Shown here in pieces: positions 11,403 through 25,500 of a stretch of DNA of 64,000 bases (its first letter is position 1; each line of letters begins with the position of its first letter). A model generated the notes under the pieces. That model ran no database searches. It had not been told where the DNA came from and saw only the letters and a list, made by a program, of their open reading frames with translations. The DNA is from Dreissena polymorpha (taxonomy: Eukaryota; Mollusca; Bivalvia; Myida; Dreissenidae), in the NCBI RefSeq assembly GCF_020536995.1, contig NC_068369.1, positions 22,901,540-22,965,539 on the forward strand, in the 5' to 3' direction. The position numbers and the translations under genes are program-made.

Positions 11403-13474
11403 CGTTTCTAAGGGAGAGGTACACTACACTATTAATAATCAGAAATGACCAGTATTAAAAGGCATAGATTTTGGTGACTTTAGCATTTTTTAAACTGCAT
11501 TGAAAGGTTATTTTACCATAGGACTGGTCCCAGTTTGGTTGTAAAATTTTGATGTTGAGGATTTGCAGGAGATTATTTTCGTGTTTAATTAGCATTTACA
11601 ACTGTCAACAGACCAAGATAACACATAATATCACATCGAAAATATTATTACAACATGAAAACTATACTCCGACTTCATCCTAGTTAACAATTTTACTAAA
11701 GAAACAATGCATACTTGTTTGTGTTGACATTTAATTAATAAATATATTACAGTCATAGAATTTAGAAACGGTTCATATACATGGAAATTTGCATCTATAG
11801 TCTTAAGTTTTCATTCAGTTCATGTATAACAGGTTACCAGTGACAAAAACATTAATCCAAATGTACAAAGTATTACGATATAACTAGATTGTGAATGGTC
11901 ATAAACAACACCTGTGTAAGTATTCAAACGTTTAAGCAAGCAGTTCTGCTGCTAGAAAACAGTAAAATGTATTCAGTTAAAACATTTATTTCAATTATGC
12001 AAATTTCCAAACCAGGTCAAGGTATATGTCAATGTGAGGTTGGGAAATATGGTTGGATACTGTTCATAAGCATCAAAAGTATTAGAGTAGCAAAGCAGAC
12101 TTAAAAACTCACATATATGTATAGCACAAAGATAACTGATGATTTGCCCTCCATTAGATGGGGATACCACTATTATTGACAAGTGTTTGTGTATACTGTA
12201 TGAAAGATATAATTAATATGCTCATTAAATGCTTGCATTTAATGTGCTTTTTTGCCTTAGCAAATGAATATAACTTGAAAGTAGCCACCTACAATATACA
12301 CCAAATGCATTGGCAAAGATTTAATGGCCATATATGGAATGGCGAATTCTGGATAAACAGACTTATTTACCCAAGAACAGAATTATACTGCAAATATTAA
12401 ATCCTTTGAAGAATACAAATATAGATAAAATGTGTTTAGGTTTTGGTTTTATAGAAAAATGCAGCAAAACAATTTTCTATCCATAACAATGATATAATAG
12501 TGACAGTATTTAATACAAGCACCAACCTACAATGTTCAAGGATTTTGAAATTTTAAGAACTGTGTTAAAGATTGAACAAATATTATACAATACAACAAAT
12601 GAAGCCCTCAAGATTTTGCAAGAAGACACAATAAAATCTTTCTTGGAAATTAACAAAAATGTTTACAAGAACTATTGTTTCACAATAAACAAGCAAAGTT
12701 AATATTGAATAAGATTAACAAAAACAACAATTACAATCAATGTTTCAACATACTGAGGCAATAATGCACTTGTACCCAACATATAAAATAAATAATCATA
12801 CTTGATCAAAACAAGCATGAAAAAACAACCAAAACAGGTTACCAGTTTTCGTTAAGATAGCATGTCTTAATAATTACTTTTAATTCTTTGTATGAAAGTG
12901 CGTAAATGTTGCTTAAATAAGAGAAAAAAACATACCCCTGTACTAAATTATTCCATTGGATTTACTTGCATTACAAACATGATTTTTGGGTGCCCAGTTA
13001 AAAAAGGAATTCCAGCTCAAACTGGTAAACTTTAAATCATTTAAACAATAGTATTCAACTTTTGATTGCTGATTGTTAGGGAACAATACTTTTATCCGTA
13101 CAAGTGCTAACCAATGTCAACTGAATAGAATAATCTTTTTGAAACAATACATTTCAATAGTAACTAACACAACAAGCTGAAAGGTCTTTTAAGATCATCA
13201 TACATCACAAAGCCAAGAAGTATTTAATACCAGCACTAGATTTGATAACAGATTTATGACAATATACTTACAAACACCACTACTATCAAGACTAGTTTTC
13301 CATGACCCCTGACCTTCGCCCGTGCGGTATGCAATGACCCCAGTCAAAAATCATGTAGTTTCAAATGACAAAACTGGGTCAGTTTCAGTCTAAACCTACT
13401 TAGGTTTGCCAATTAAGGTCTTGATCCCTGTTTGTTTCATTTGTTGCAGTATTTCTTATTCTCCCAAAGCAACA
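11403..13474 (-). other. Downstream flank and probable 3' UTR of UBXN4
   Basis: This AT-rich non-coding sequence directly follows the UBXN4 stop codon in the direction of transcription (minus). Candidate minus-strand poly(A) hexamers occur, but none can be chosen without transcript data. No other gene is supported here. Confidence 0.4.
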
Positions 13475-13574
13475 CTACATTTGTTGAGTGGAGTTGCCAT
13501 TGTATGTGTTCATGTCATCCTCGTCATCTCTCAAGTCTGTCATTCGCCCCATGTTGCCCCCACGCTGGCGGGCT
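13475..13574 (-). CDS. UBXN4: UBXN4 exon 12 (C-terminus and stop)
   Basis: The acceptor tttgtttcag precedes 13574 and the first base completes an ACA codon with exon 11. The exon encodes TARQRGGNMGRMTDLRDDED, then the conserved tail ending NGNSTQQM, then TAG at 13477-13475. The conserved tail is the strongest single identifier of UBXN4. Confidence 0.95.
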
Positions 13575-16500
13575 CTGAAACAAATTAACACAATAATAAG
13601 TCCCACCATGATGCTCCATATCCAGTTTAGCCCAAACTTAAAATATTTACCCTTTACCACTTAGATACGTATTTTGCCGCATTTGTAGTCCATAGAAAGT
13701 AAAATTAAAAAAAAAGACCTTTCTTACCAAGTTTTAAAGGCTTAATTTCCAACCATTATCTACTAATGAGCAGCAAACAGCATAAAACCTGAACAGACTG
13801 CCAGTTACTTGCAGGCTGTTCTAGTTTTATGCTGTTTGCCTATAGCCATTTCACTTTGCTTCTCAGTGTGAAAGGGTTAAACTAAAACATGCTGAATCTC
13901 TAATGATCATTGACTAGTACAAACTTTTTGTGATTAATACTGCACTTACCAAATGCTTTTTTTTCATGAGGACAGGCCTAATCAATAATCAAATATACAA
14001 ATATATCCTTTGTAGAATATCAACTGGACTGAATGGAAAAATCCTACATCTAAACTTAACTTAAAATATAAGTGTTGGGAATCCATGTTACATTTGCAGT
14101 GGAAGACTACATTTGGCTTAAGTATATTCCTATTTACAAGGCCAAGGTTGTTATAAAATTAAAATACAAAAATACAGTAATAAATTACTGAAATATAATA
14201 ATGTCAAATGGGAAGCAAACGTTTTGTTATTTTTGAGTTAATAATACCAAGTTTCTGGAAAAACCAGGCATAATGCATGTGAATAAAGTATCCTGCCAGA
14301 TTATTCAGGGACAACACTTTACGCTTGTATGCAATATTTTGCTAATCTGATACTTTGTGCAAATCTGTTAAGCCCAGTATTACCAGAGCTTTGCTCCATA
14401 ATAATGAGCATATTCAATGAATTTTTCAACTCAATTTTAATAAACAATTCATGATAAATACATCAAAACTAAAACAAAAAGGTCAATTTAGCATCTTGCT
14501 AATTCTTTCTTCACTCAATTGTATAGAGCCCAACTATACTGGAATACATACGTAGTGGGCCTGTCTGATCGAGGGGTCTGTTGCTGAGATGAGGACGATG
14601 ACACACTCCCCCTCGCCGAGCCGCCAGTGGCTCCACCTGGTGTGGACCGACTGCTGCCCCCTCCGAACATGGAGAAGATAAACTTCCACAGCATCATGAG
14701 CGGGTACATGAGCATGGAGAGGATACCAGGCAGACTTAGGGAGGAGGAGGAGGAGGAGGCTTGGTAGCTAGACTGGCTTGCCTGGGAGAAGACATAACAT
14801 GAATAGCACAACAAATTATACTGTTAAATATAAATCAAGTTTCATGTTTCATATTTGGCCTTTACTATAATCAGAACGCTAAATAGCTGGATTGGCTGGC
14901 CTGTAAGATGACATTACGTGTGAAGGACAACTAGTAACACCAAAATAACACTAAAAAATATAAATGATCTGGCTTGGGGAAAACGGGGCTTCATGCATGT
15001 GCGTAAAGTGTTGTCCCAGAATAGCCTGTTTTAGTACAGTTTGCACAGGCTAATATGGGATTACACTTTCTGCTTTGACTGGATTTTCCTAGAGAAGTGC
15101 CTTGCTTTAAACAAAAAAGTCCATAAAAGATCACAAGTGTTGACCCTGTTTATCCTGTGTGGATGGTTCAAGATAATCTGGGACGAAAATTTACGCACAT
15201 GTATTAAGCCCCATTTTCCCACAGCATGTCTAAAATCAAGATTCGTGTTACATAATTGTAACAAGAGCACCACTTAACGGGTGCCATGCTCGGCTACGGG
15301 TGCAGTTTTGAACAAGAGCACCGCCTTGCGGGTGCAGACCGCTCATCTATTTTCTTTTTAAAGGTGAAGGGACTCTCATTTTCAATCACAAAGGAGGGAG
15401 GGGTGGAGTGAAGAGGGGTGTAAAGTGTGGGGGTGTGGAATTTATTACATTATCTTCCAAAAATACGAAACAAAAACGCAAAAAAAAAATCGGGGGTGGG
15501 GGGGTGGGGGGGAGTGGGGGGGGATGCATGGGTGCGATGGTTGGACGGTATTTCAAACGGTATTTCAAACATAAAATAATAAAAATAAATATATGTGTTT
15601 TTTAACCGTTTCAAAAAAAAAAAAAATTGGGGTGGTGGGGTTGGAGGGTGGGGGTATAGTGTGAGGGTGTGGTGGTAATTTGTGAGATGATCTTAACAAA
15701 AAAAAAAATTAGGGGGGGAGATTAGGGTGGGGGGAGGGGGGGTGGGGGGGGGATTCTTGGTTGCGATGGTTGGACGGTATTTCAAACATAAAATAATAAA
15801 AATAAATATTTGTGTTTTTAAACCGTTTCAAAAATAAAATGTGGGGGGGGGGTGGGGTGGGGGGGGGGTATAGTGTGAGGGTGTGGTGGTCATTTGTGAG
15901 ATGATCTTTAAAAAAAAAAAATTAGGGGGGGAGGGGGGGGAGTGCACGGGGGATGGTTTGGGTGGAGTCTATTGTGGTTTGTCAGGTAAGAGTAGTTTTG
16001 TCAAAGTATCAATCAAATCTAATCATAAATAAAGAAGTTATGGCAATTTTAGCAAAATTTTATAATTTAACCTTGAGAGTCAAGGTCATTCAAAGGTCAA
16101 GGTAAAATTCAACTTGCCAGGTACAGTAACCTCATGATAGCATGAAAGTATTTGAAGTTTGAAAGCAAAAGCCTTGATACTTAAGAAGTAAAGTGGATTG
16201 AAACACAAAATTTAACCATATATTCAAAGTGACTAAGTCAAAAAAGGGCCATAATTCCGTAAAAATGACAACCAGAGTAATGCAACTTGTCCTTTTACTG
16301 TACCCTTATGATAGTTTGCAAGTGTTCCAAGTATGAAAGCAATTTCTATGATACTTTAGGGGTAAAGTGGACCCAAACACAAAACTTAACCAAATTTTCA
16401 ATTTTCTAAGTATAAAGGGCCCATAATTCCGTCCAAATGCCAGTCAGAGTTACATAACTTTGCCTGCACAGTCCCCTTATGATAGTTAATAAGTGTTGCA

Positions 16501-19500
16501 AGTATGAAAGCAATAGCTTTGATACTGTAGGTATAAAGTGGACCTAAACACATAACTTAACCAAATTTTCAATTTTCTAAGTATAAAAAGGGCACATAAT
16601 TCTGTCCAAATGCCAGTCAGAGTTACATTTCTTTGCCTGCACAGTCCCCTTATGATAGTTAGTAAGTGTTGCAAGTATGAAAGCAATAGCTTTGATACTG
16701 TAGGTATAAAGTGGACCTAAACACATAACTTAACCAAATTTTCAATTTTCTAAGTATAAAAAGGGCACATAATTCTGTCAAAATGCCAGTCAGAGTTACA
16801 TTTCTTTGCCTGCACAGTCCCCTTATGATAGTTAGTAAGTGTTGCAAGTATGAAAGCAATAGCTTTGATACTTAAGGAATAAAATTGACCTAAACACAAA
16901 ACTTAACCAAAATTTTCAATTTTCTAAGTATAAAAAGGGCACATTATTTTGTCAAAATGCACGCCAGAGTTATCTAACTTTGCCTGCCCAGTCCCCTCAT
17001 GATAGTAAGTAAGTGTACCAAGTTTGAATGCAATAGCATTGATACTTTCTGAGAAAAGTGGACCTAAACGCAAAACTTAACCAAAATTTTCGATTTTCTA
17101 AGTATAAAAAGGGCACATAATTCTGTCAAAATGCACGCCAGAGTTATCTAACTTTGCCTGCCCAGTCCCCTCATGATAGTAAGTAAGTGTACCAAGTTTG
17201 AATGCAATAGCATTGATACTTTCTGAGAAAAGTGGACCTAAACGCAAAACTTAACCGGACGCGGACGCCAACGCCAACGCCGACGCCGATGCCAAGGTGA
17301 TGACAATAGCTCATAATTTTTTAAAAAAAAATAGATGAGCTAATAAATAAAAGATTGTCAGAATTTGTTTTTTTTAGAGGTCACAATGACCATGACCTAT
17401 GACCTAGTAACCCCAAAATGGGTGTGGCGTGTAGAACTCATCAAGGTGCATCTACATATGAAGTTTAAAAGTTGTAGGTAGAAGCACATTGATTTTAGAG
17501 CTAATGTTAAGGTTTTAGCACGACGCGGACAGCGGACGACACGACGAGCTGGCTATGACAATACCTCAGGTTTTCTGCGAAAACGCCGAGCTAAAAATTA
17601 TTAGGATAATATAACATTAATAGAAAAGACGAGATTGGTTATTATTCGCCTTAATTGACCAAATACATGTAATGGGTAAAATTGTATAAGCATATATTAC
17701 AAGAATCATAATGCCATGTACAAAATATTCAAATAGATATACTTCTAATTAAATGAAATGTTGTTTTATGCAAGATTCCCTTACCTGTCATACAATGTTT
17801 GGTCTAAATGTATAAACATTGAGAGGATTTGTTGAGTCTGTGTCTGATACATGTTCAATATTTAGTTTAACCCTTTGCATGCTGGGAAATTTGTCTTCTG
17901 CTAAAATGTCGTCTGCTGAATTTCTAAAATTAGCATTTTCTTTGATTTTTTTCAAAGAATACTATCCAAATAGCAAACAGTTTGGATCCTGATGAGACGC
18001 CACGTTCTGTGGCATCTCATCTGGATCCAAACTGTTTGCACAGGCCTGCAAAATTCGGTTCCCGCACTGAAAGGGTTAAACATATGAATTTCTTTTGGCA
18101 AATACAGTGTACCTCAATCATGCACAATACAATTATTATAAGAAAAAGGATTGAAAAGAAAGAATAAATTCTTGTATAGTTTCTCTCCTCGCAGTAGTAT
18201 TTATGCAATAGATGGGTGTGCTTTTAAACATATTTTCATTTGCACCAGAAATGAGAATTATACAAAATACTTGGGGATATTCATTTTCGTCGAGATATCT
18301 ACTTCCAAAAAGAATTGTATCAAGCTCAATATCACTAGTTATACTAGAAATGTTGTTAACTAATTCATGGCGATTTCATTATAATAAGGACATATGAAAA
18401 AGAAGTCGTTGTTAGATTAAATAGCACCGCATTAACAAATGGGCGACGAAATGATATTTTTCGCATGCAGGTGATGTTTACCTACATAATTATAGGATGG
18501 AGTTTTAGCTAGTCTTCTTTTCAGTTAAGATTTAAATATGTTCAGCGAATCGCTATTTTTAACATCATTGTGTTCAATATTTAGCTATAGCAACTTGTAC
18601 GTTATTATAAATATATTGTCATATTAATGTACATTTAATGCATGTTCAATCAGCATTACTTTCCAGTATAACTTAACTTTGAAAATTCAAGCTAGATTAA
18701 CTTGAAGGTTACGCAATGATCAGTCATATTCTCTTAAGAAATGCAATGTGAAGCTAAATTAAAGAAAAGATTGCAATGTTCAGCAACAAACAATACAATT
18801 CCATAACAGGCTATAAAAACATACAGGTTAGACAATGTTCATTGACAGGCAAAGTTTAGTTAACTTACAGGTTATGCTATTATCACTTACAGTTAAAGAA
18901 ATGTTCACTTACAGATAACTCCATGATTGTTCTGTAATTCAATGTTCACTGACAGGTATAGCTAAGTTCACTTACAGGTAAGGCTATAAGCACTGCTGAT
19001 GGTGCGAGCTGTAACTCCATGAATGTTCTGTCCATATCCTCCTCCTCAAATCGGCGGCGTGGAAATGTCTGGGAAAGACTCACGCTTCCTTTAAGCCTCT
19101 ACAATCATCAAGAATCACACATTCATTTAAGACAAACTTACAATTCCAAAATCAAAAAAATATGTATCATCAAAATGAGTTATTTTTTGGTGTAAAGAAA
19201 CATAAATATCAATAGGGTTTGACTCTCTTCTAATGTCTTCTTTCACTTTCGGTCCCTTTTGCCTAAAAAGCCCACTAAAACCCCTGATTTTTCCCTGATT
19301 TTTCAGATTACCAGTATGTGATCACATTTTATCCATGAAGTTCAAATAATACTAGTAATGCATGTTTGATTAAACAAGTATAATGTTCTCTGTTAAAAGA
19401 AATATCATCGAACCAGTTGTAAAATATATCAGCGTTGTACCCACAAAAGACAAAAGGACAAAAAATTATTAAGGTAGTACTTCTAGACATATGTCAACAC

Positions 19501-22500
19501 TAACAACCTTTTGAACTCAAACCAAGCACCACCTAAGACAACAAGAGCTGTCACCATAGGATGACTTATGCCCCCTATAATTGCTTGATAGAAGTTATCA
19601 GCTTTTTTCGAAACCCAAACGCACATTTCGAAACCTCAACGCGGACTTTAAGTTCAAGGTCACAGGGGTCCAAATTTGTGTGCGTATGGAAAGGCTTTGT
19701 CCTAATACACATGCATGCCAAATATGAAATTGCTATCTGAAGCGACATAAAAGTTATGAGCATTTTTCGAAACCTAAACGCAAAGTGTGACGGACAGACA
19801 GACGGACAGTTCAATCACGATATGCCCTCCTTCGGGGGCATAAAAAGTGCACAACATAATACAAGACATGCACCACATTAAACAAATAGTGCAGCACATA
19901 ATACAAAACATGCACCACATTAGGCAAATTTTGAATCACATATGATTTAACATTCACAAATTATGACGAAAAGAGCACCAAATAATACAAAAGGTGCATA
20001 ACATAGGAAGTAATGTGCACAATATTATATCAAAGATTCACATATTAAGTAAAAATTGCCACATAAGACAATTAAAGGTGCACAACATCAGACATAATGT
20101 GCATCAAATAACCAAACATCGAGTCGCCATGGTGTCAAAGGCAATGGTGTATGCCTAGCGACCTGGAGGTCACTGTTGAATCCCCACTGTGGATCGTAAC
20201 CTAGCTCTTTCCCATGACACAAAGTACAGGTTCTACACCTCATAAGGCAAAACGTGACGCCATTTGTGCTCACAAAATGTGCATCGTTTAAGACAAAAAA
20301 CATGTAAGACAAAACATGAACTAAATAATACAAAATGTGCATCACATCAGACAACAACCTTCAATCATAGGACAAAACTTGCACTAAGTAAGATAATACA
20401 TGCATCACATAACAAAAAATGTGAACCACATAGTAAAGATAAACGTAACTTAACAATCAATCTGACTTTAAGGCTTTTATTGGAACATGACAGTTGCAAA
20501 TTTACTGCAATTGTTACTCATCACTTGAAAGCTTTGTAGGTATTAGTGCTTCTGGTATATAGACATTCCTCTGCCACTTGGCTGTACAGGCACCTGAACT
20601 TGTCAGTGGACGGGAATGTGGGTGTATATGGACTTACCTCTGCAACTAGGCTGTACAGGCACCTGAACGTGTCAGTGGACGGGAATGTGTGTGTATATAG
20701 ACATACCTCTGCCACTAGGCTGTACAGACACCTAAACCTGTCAGTGGACGGGAATGTGTGTGTATATAGACTTACCTCTGCCACTAGGCTGTACAGGCAC
20801 CTAAACGTGTCAGTGGACAGGAATGTGTGTGTATATGGACTTACCTCTGCCACTAGGCTGTACAGGCACCTGAACGTGTCAGTGGACGGGAATGTGTGTG
20901 TATATGGACATACCTCTGCAACTAGGCTGTACAGGCACCTGAACGTGTCAGTGGACGGGAATGTGTGTGTATATAGACTTACCTCTGCCACTAGGCTGTA
21001 CAAGCACCTGAACGTGTCAGTGGACGGGAATGTGTGTGCATATAGACTTACCTCTGCCACTAGGCTGTACAGGCACCTGAACGTGTCAGTGGACGGGAAT
21101 GTGTGTGTATATGGACTTACCTCTGCCACTAGGCTGTACAAGCACCTGAACGTGTCAGTGAACGAGAATGTGTGTGTATATGGACTTACCTCTGCCACTA
21201 GGCTGTACAGGCACCTGAACCTGTCAGTGGACGGGAATGTGTGTGTATATGGACTTACCTCTGCCACTAGGCTGTACAGGCACCTGAACGTGTCAGTGGA
21301 CGGGAATGTGTGTGTATATGGACTTACCTCTGCAACTAGGCTGTACAAGCACCTGAACCTGTCAGTGGACGGGAATGTGTGTGTATATGGACTTACCTCT
21401 GCCACTAGGCTGTACAGACACCTAAACGTGTCAGTGGACGGGAATGTGTGGGTATATGGACTTACCTCTGCCACTAGGCTGTACAGGCACCTAAACGTGT
21501 CAGTGGACGGGAATGTGTGTGTATATAGACTTACCTCTGCCACTAGGCTGTACAAGCACCTGAACATGTCAGTGGACGGGAATGTGTGGGTATATAGACT
21601 TACCTCTGCCACTAGGCTGTACAAGCACCTGAACCTGTCAGTGGACGGGAATGTGTGTGTATATGGACTTACCTCTGCCACTAGGCTGTACAGACACCTA
21701 AACGTGTCAGTGGACGGGAATGTGTGTGTATATGGACATACCTCTGCCACTAGGCTGTACAAGCACCTGAACCTGTCAGTGGACGGGAATGTGTGTGTAT
21801 ATGGACTTACCTCTGCCACTAGGCTGTACAGACACCTAAACGTGTCAGTGGACGGGAATGTGTGTGTATATGGACTTTCCTCTGCCACTAGGCTGTACAG
21901 GCAGGCACCTGAACGTGTCAGTGGACGGGAATGTGTGTGTATATAGACTTACCTCTGCCACTAGGCTGTACAAGCACCTAAACGTGTCAGTGGACGGGAA
22001 TGTGTGTGTATATGGACTTACCTCTGCCACTAGGCTGTACAGGCACCTAAACGTGTCAGTGAACGGGAATGTGCGGGTATATATAGACATACCTCTGCCA
22101 CTAGGCTGTACAAGCACCTGAACGTGTCAGTGGACGGGAATGTGTGTGTATATAGACTTACCTCTGCCACTAGGCTGTACAGACACCTGAACGTGTCAGT
22201 GGACGGGAATGTGTGTGTATATGGACTTACCTCTGCCACTAGGCTGTACAAGCACCTGAACGTGTCAGTGGACGGGAATGTGTGTGTATATGGACATACC
22301 TCTGCAACTAGGCTGTACAGGCACCTGAACGTGTCAGTGGACGGGAATGTGTGTGTATATGGACATACCTCTGCCACTAGGCTGTACAAGCACCTGAACC
22401 TGTCAGTGGACGGGAATGTGTGTGTATATGGACATACCTCTGCAACTAGGCTGTACAGGCACCTGAACGTGTCAGTGGACGGGAATGTGTGTGTATATGG

Positions 22501-25500
22501 ACTTACCTCTGCCACTAGGCTGTACAGGCACCTGAACGTGTCAGTGGACGGGAAAGTGTGTGTATATAGACTTACCTCTGCCACTAGGCTGTACAGGCAC
22601 CTGAATGTGTCAGTGGACGGGAAAGTGTGTGTATATGGACATACCTCTGCCACTAGGCTGTACAGGCACCTGAACGTGTCAGTGGACGGGAATGTGTGTG
22701 TATATGGACTTACCTCTGCCACTAGGCTGTACAAGCACCTAAACGTGTCAGTGGACGGGAATGTGTGTGTATATGGACATACCTCTGCCACTAGGCTGTA
22801 CAGGCACCTGAACGTGTCAGTGGACGGGAATGTGTGTGTATATGGACTTACCTCTGCCACTAGGCTGTACAGGCACCTGAACGTGTCAGTGGACAGGAAT
22901 GTGTGTGTATATGGACATACCTCTGCAACTAGGCTGTACAGGCACCTGAACGTGTAAGTGGACGGGAATGCGTGTGTATATGGACATACCTCTGCCACAA
23001 GGCTGTACAGGCACCTGAACGTGTCAGTGGACGGGAATGTGTGTGTATATAGACTTACCTCTGCAACTAGGCTGTACAGGCACCTGAACGTGTCAGTGGA
23101 CGGGAATGTGTGGGTATATGGACTTACCTCTGCCACTAGGCTGTACAGGCACCTGAACGTGTCAGTGGACGGGAATGTGTGTGTATATGGACATACCTCT
23201 GCCACTAGGCTGTACAGGCACCTGAACGTGTCAGTGGACGGGAATGTGTGTGTATATAGACTTACCTCTGCCACTAGGCTGTACAAGCACCTGAACGTGT
23301 CAGTGGACGGGAATGTGTGTGTATATGGACTTACCTCTGCCACTAGGCTGTACAGGCACCTGAACCTGTCAGTGGACGGGAATGTGAGTGTATATGGACT
23401 TACCTCTGCCACTAGGCTGTACAAGCACCTGAATGTGTCAGTGGACGGGAATGTGTGTGTATATAGACTTACCTCTGCCACTAGGCTGTACAGGCACCTA
23501 AACATGTCAGTGGACGGGAATGTGTGTGTATATGGACTTACCTCTGCCACAAGGCTGTACAGGCACCTGAACGTGTCAGTGGACGGGAATGTGTGGGTAT
23601 ATGGACATACCTCTGCCACTAGGCTGTACAAGCACCTGAACCTGTCAGTGGACGGGAATGTGTGTGTATATAGACTTACCTCTGCCACTAGGCTGTACAG
23701 GCACCTGAACGTGTCAGTGGACGGGAATGTGTGTGTATATGGACTTACCTCTGCCACTAGGCTGTACAGACACCTGAACGTGTCAGTGGACGGGAATGTG
23801 TGTGTATATGGACATACCTCTGCCACTAGGCTGTACAAGCACCTGAACGTGTCAGTGGACGGGAATGTGTGTGTATATAGACATACCTCTGCTACTAGGC
23901 TGTACAAGCACCTGAACGTGTCAGTGGACGGGAATGTGTGTGTATATAGACTTACCTCTGCCACTAGGCTGTACAGGCACCTGAACCTGTCAGTGGACGG
24001 GAATGTGTGTGTATATAGACTTACCTCTGCCACTAGGCTGTACAGGCACCTAAACGTGTCAGTGGACGGGAATGTGTGTGTATATGGACTTACCTCTGCC
24101 ACAAGGCTGTACAGGCACCTGAACGTGTCAGTGGACGGGAATGTGTGGGTATATGGACATACCTCTGCCACTAGGCTGTACAAGCACCTGAACCTGTCAG
24201 TGGACGGGAATGTGTGTGTATATAGACTTACCTCTGCCACTAGGCTGTACAGGCACCTGAACGTGTCAGTGGACGGGAATGTGTGTGCATATGGACTTAC
24301 CTCTGCCACTAGGCTGTACAGACACCTGAACGTGTCAGTGGACGGGAATGTGTGTGTATATGGACATACCTCTGCCACTAGGCTGTACAAGCACCTGAAC
24401 GTGTCAGTGGACGGGAATGTGTGTGTATATAGACATACCTCTGCTACTAGGCTGTACAAGCACCTGAACGTGTCAGTGGACGGGAATGTGTGTGTATATA
24501 GACTTACCTCTGCCACTAGGCTGTACAGGCACCTGAACATGTCAGTGGACGGGAATGTGTGTGTATATGGACTTACCTCTGCCACTAGGCTGTACAAGCA
24601 CCTGAACGTGTCAGTGGACGGGAATGTGTGTGTATATGGACATACCTCTGCAACTAGGCTGTACAGACACCTGAACGTGTCAGTGGACGGGAATGTGTGT
24701 GTATATGGACTTACCTCTGCCACTAGGCTGTACAAGCACCTGAACGTGTCAGTGGACGGGAATGTGTGTGTATATGGACTTACCTCTGCAACTAGGCTGT
24801 ACAGGCACCTGAACGTGTCAGTGGACGGGAATGTGTGTGTATATAGACTTACCTCTGCCACTAGGCTGTACAGGCACCTGAACGTGTCAGTGGACGGGAA
24901 TGTGTGGGTATATGGACTTACCTCTGCCACTAGGCTGTACAGGCACCTGAACCTGTCAGTGGACGGGAATGTGTGTGTATATGGACATACCTCTGCCACT
25001 AGGCTGTACAGGCACCTGAACGTGTCAGTGGACGGGAATGTGTGGGTATATATGGACATACCTCTGCCACTAGGCTGTACAGGCACCTGAACGTGTCAGT
25101 GGACGGGAATGTGTGGGTATATAGACTTACCTCTGCCACTAGGCTGTACAGGCACCTGAACGTGTCAGTGGACGGGAATGTGTGGGTATATATGGACATA
25201 CCTCTGCCACTAGGCTGTACAGGCACCTGAACGTGTCAGTGGACGGGAATGTGTGTGTATATGGACATACCTCTGCCACTAGGCTGTACAGGCACCTGAA
25301 CGTGTCAGTGGACGGGAATGTGTGGGCATATATGGACATACCTCTGCCACTAGGCTGTACAGGCACCTGAACGTGTCAGTGGACGGGAATGTGTGTGTAT
25401 ATGGACTTACCTCTGCCACTAGGCTGTACAGGCACCTGAACGTGTCAGTGGACGGGAATGTGTGGGTATATATGGACATACCTCTGCCACTAGGCTGTAC

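Noticed and set aside
15386-15605. Pro-rich and Gly-rich short frames near 15.4-15.6, 50.0 and 61.7-62.1 kb
   Set aside because: Translations of poly(G)/poly(C)-rich modules in family B elements.
16486-16859. Two nearly identical 66-codon minus-strand frames (and a relative at 62591-62791)
   Set aside because: They are the 172-bp body unit of family B elements, repeated and non-coding in character.
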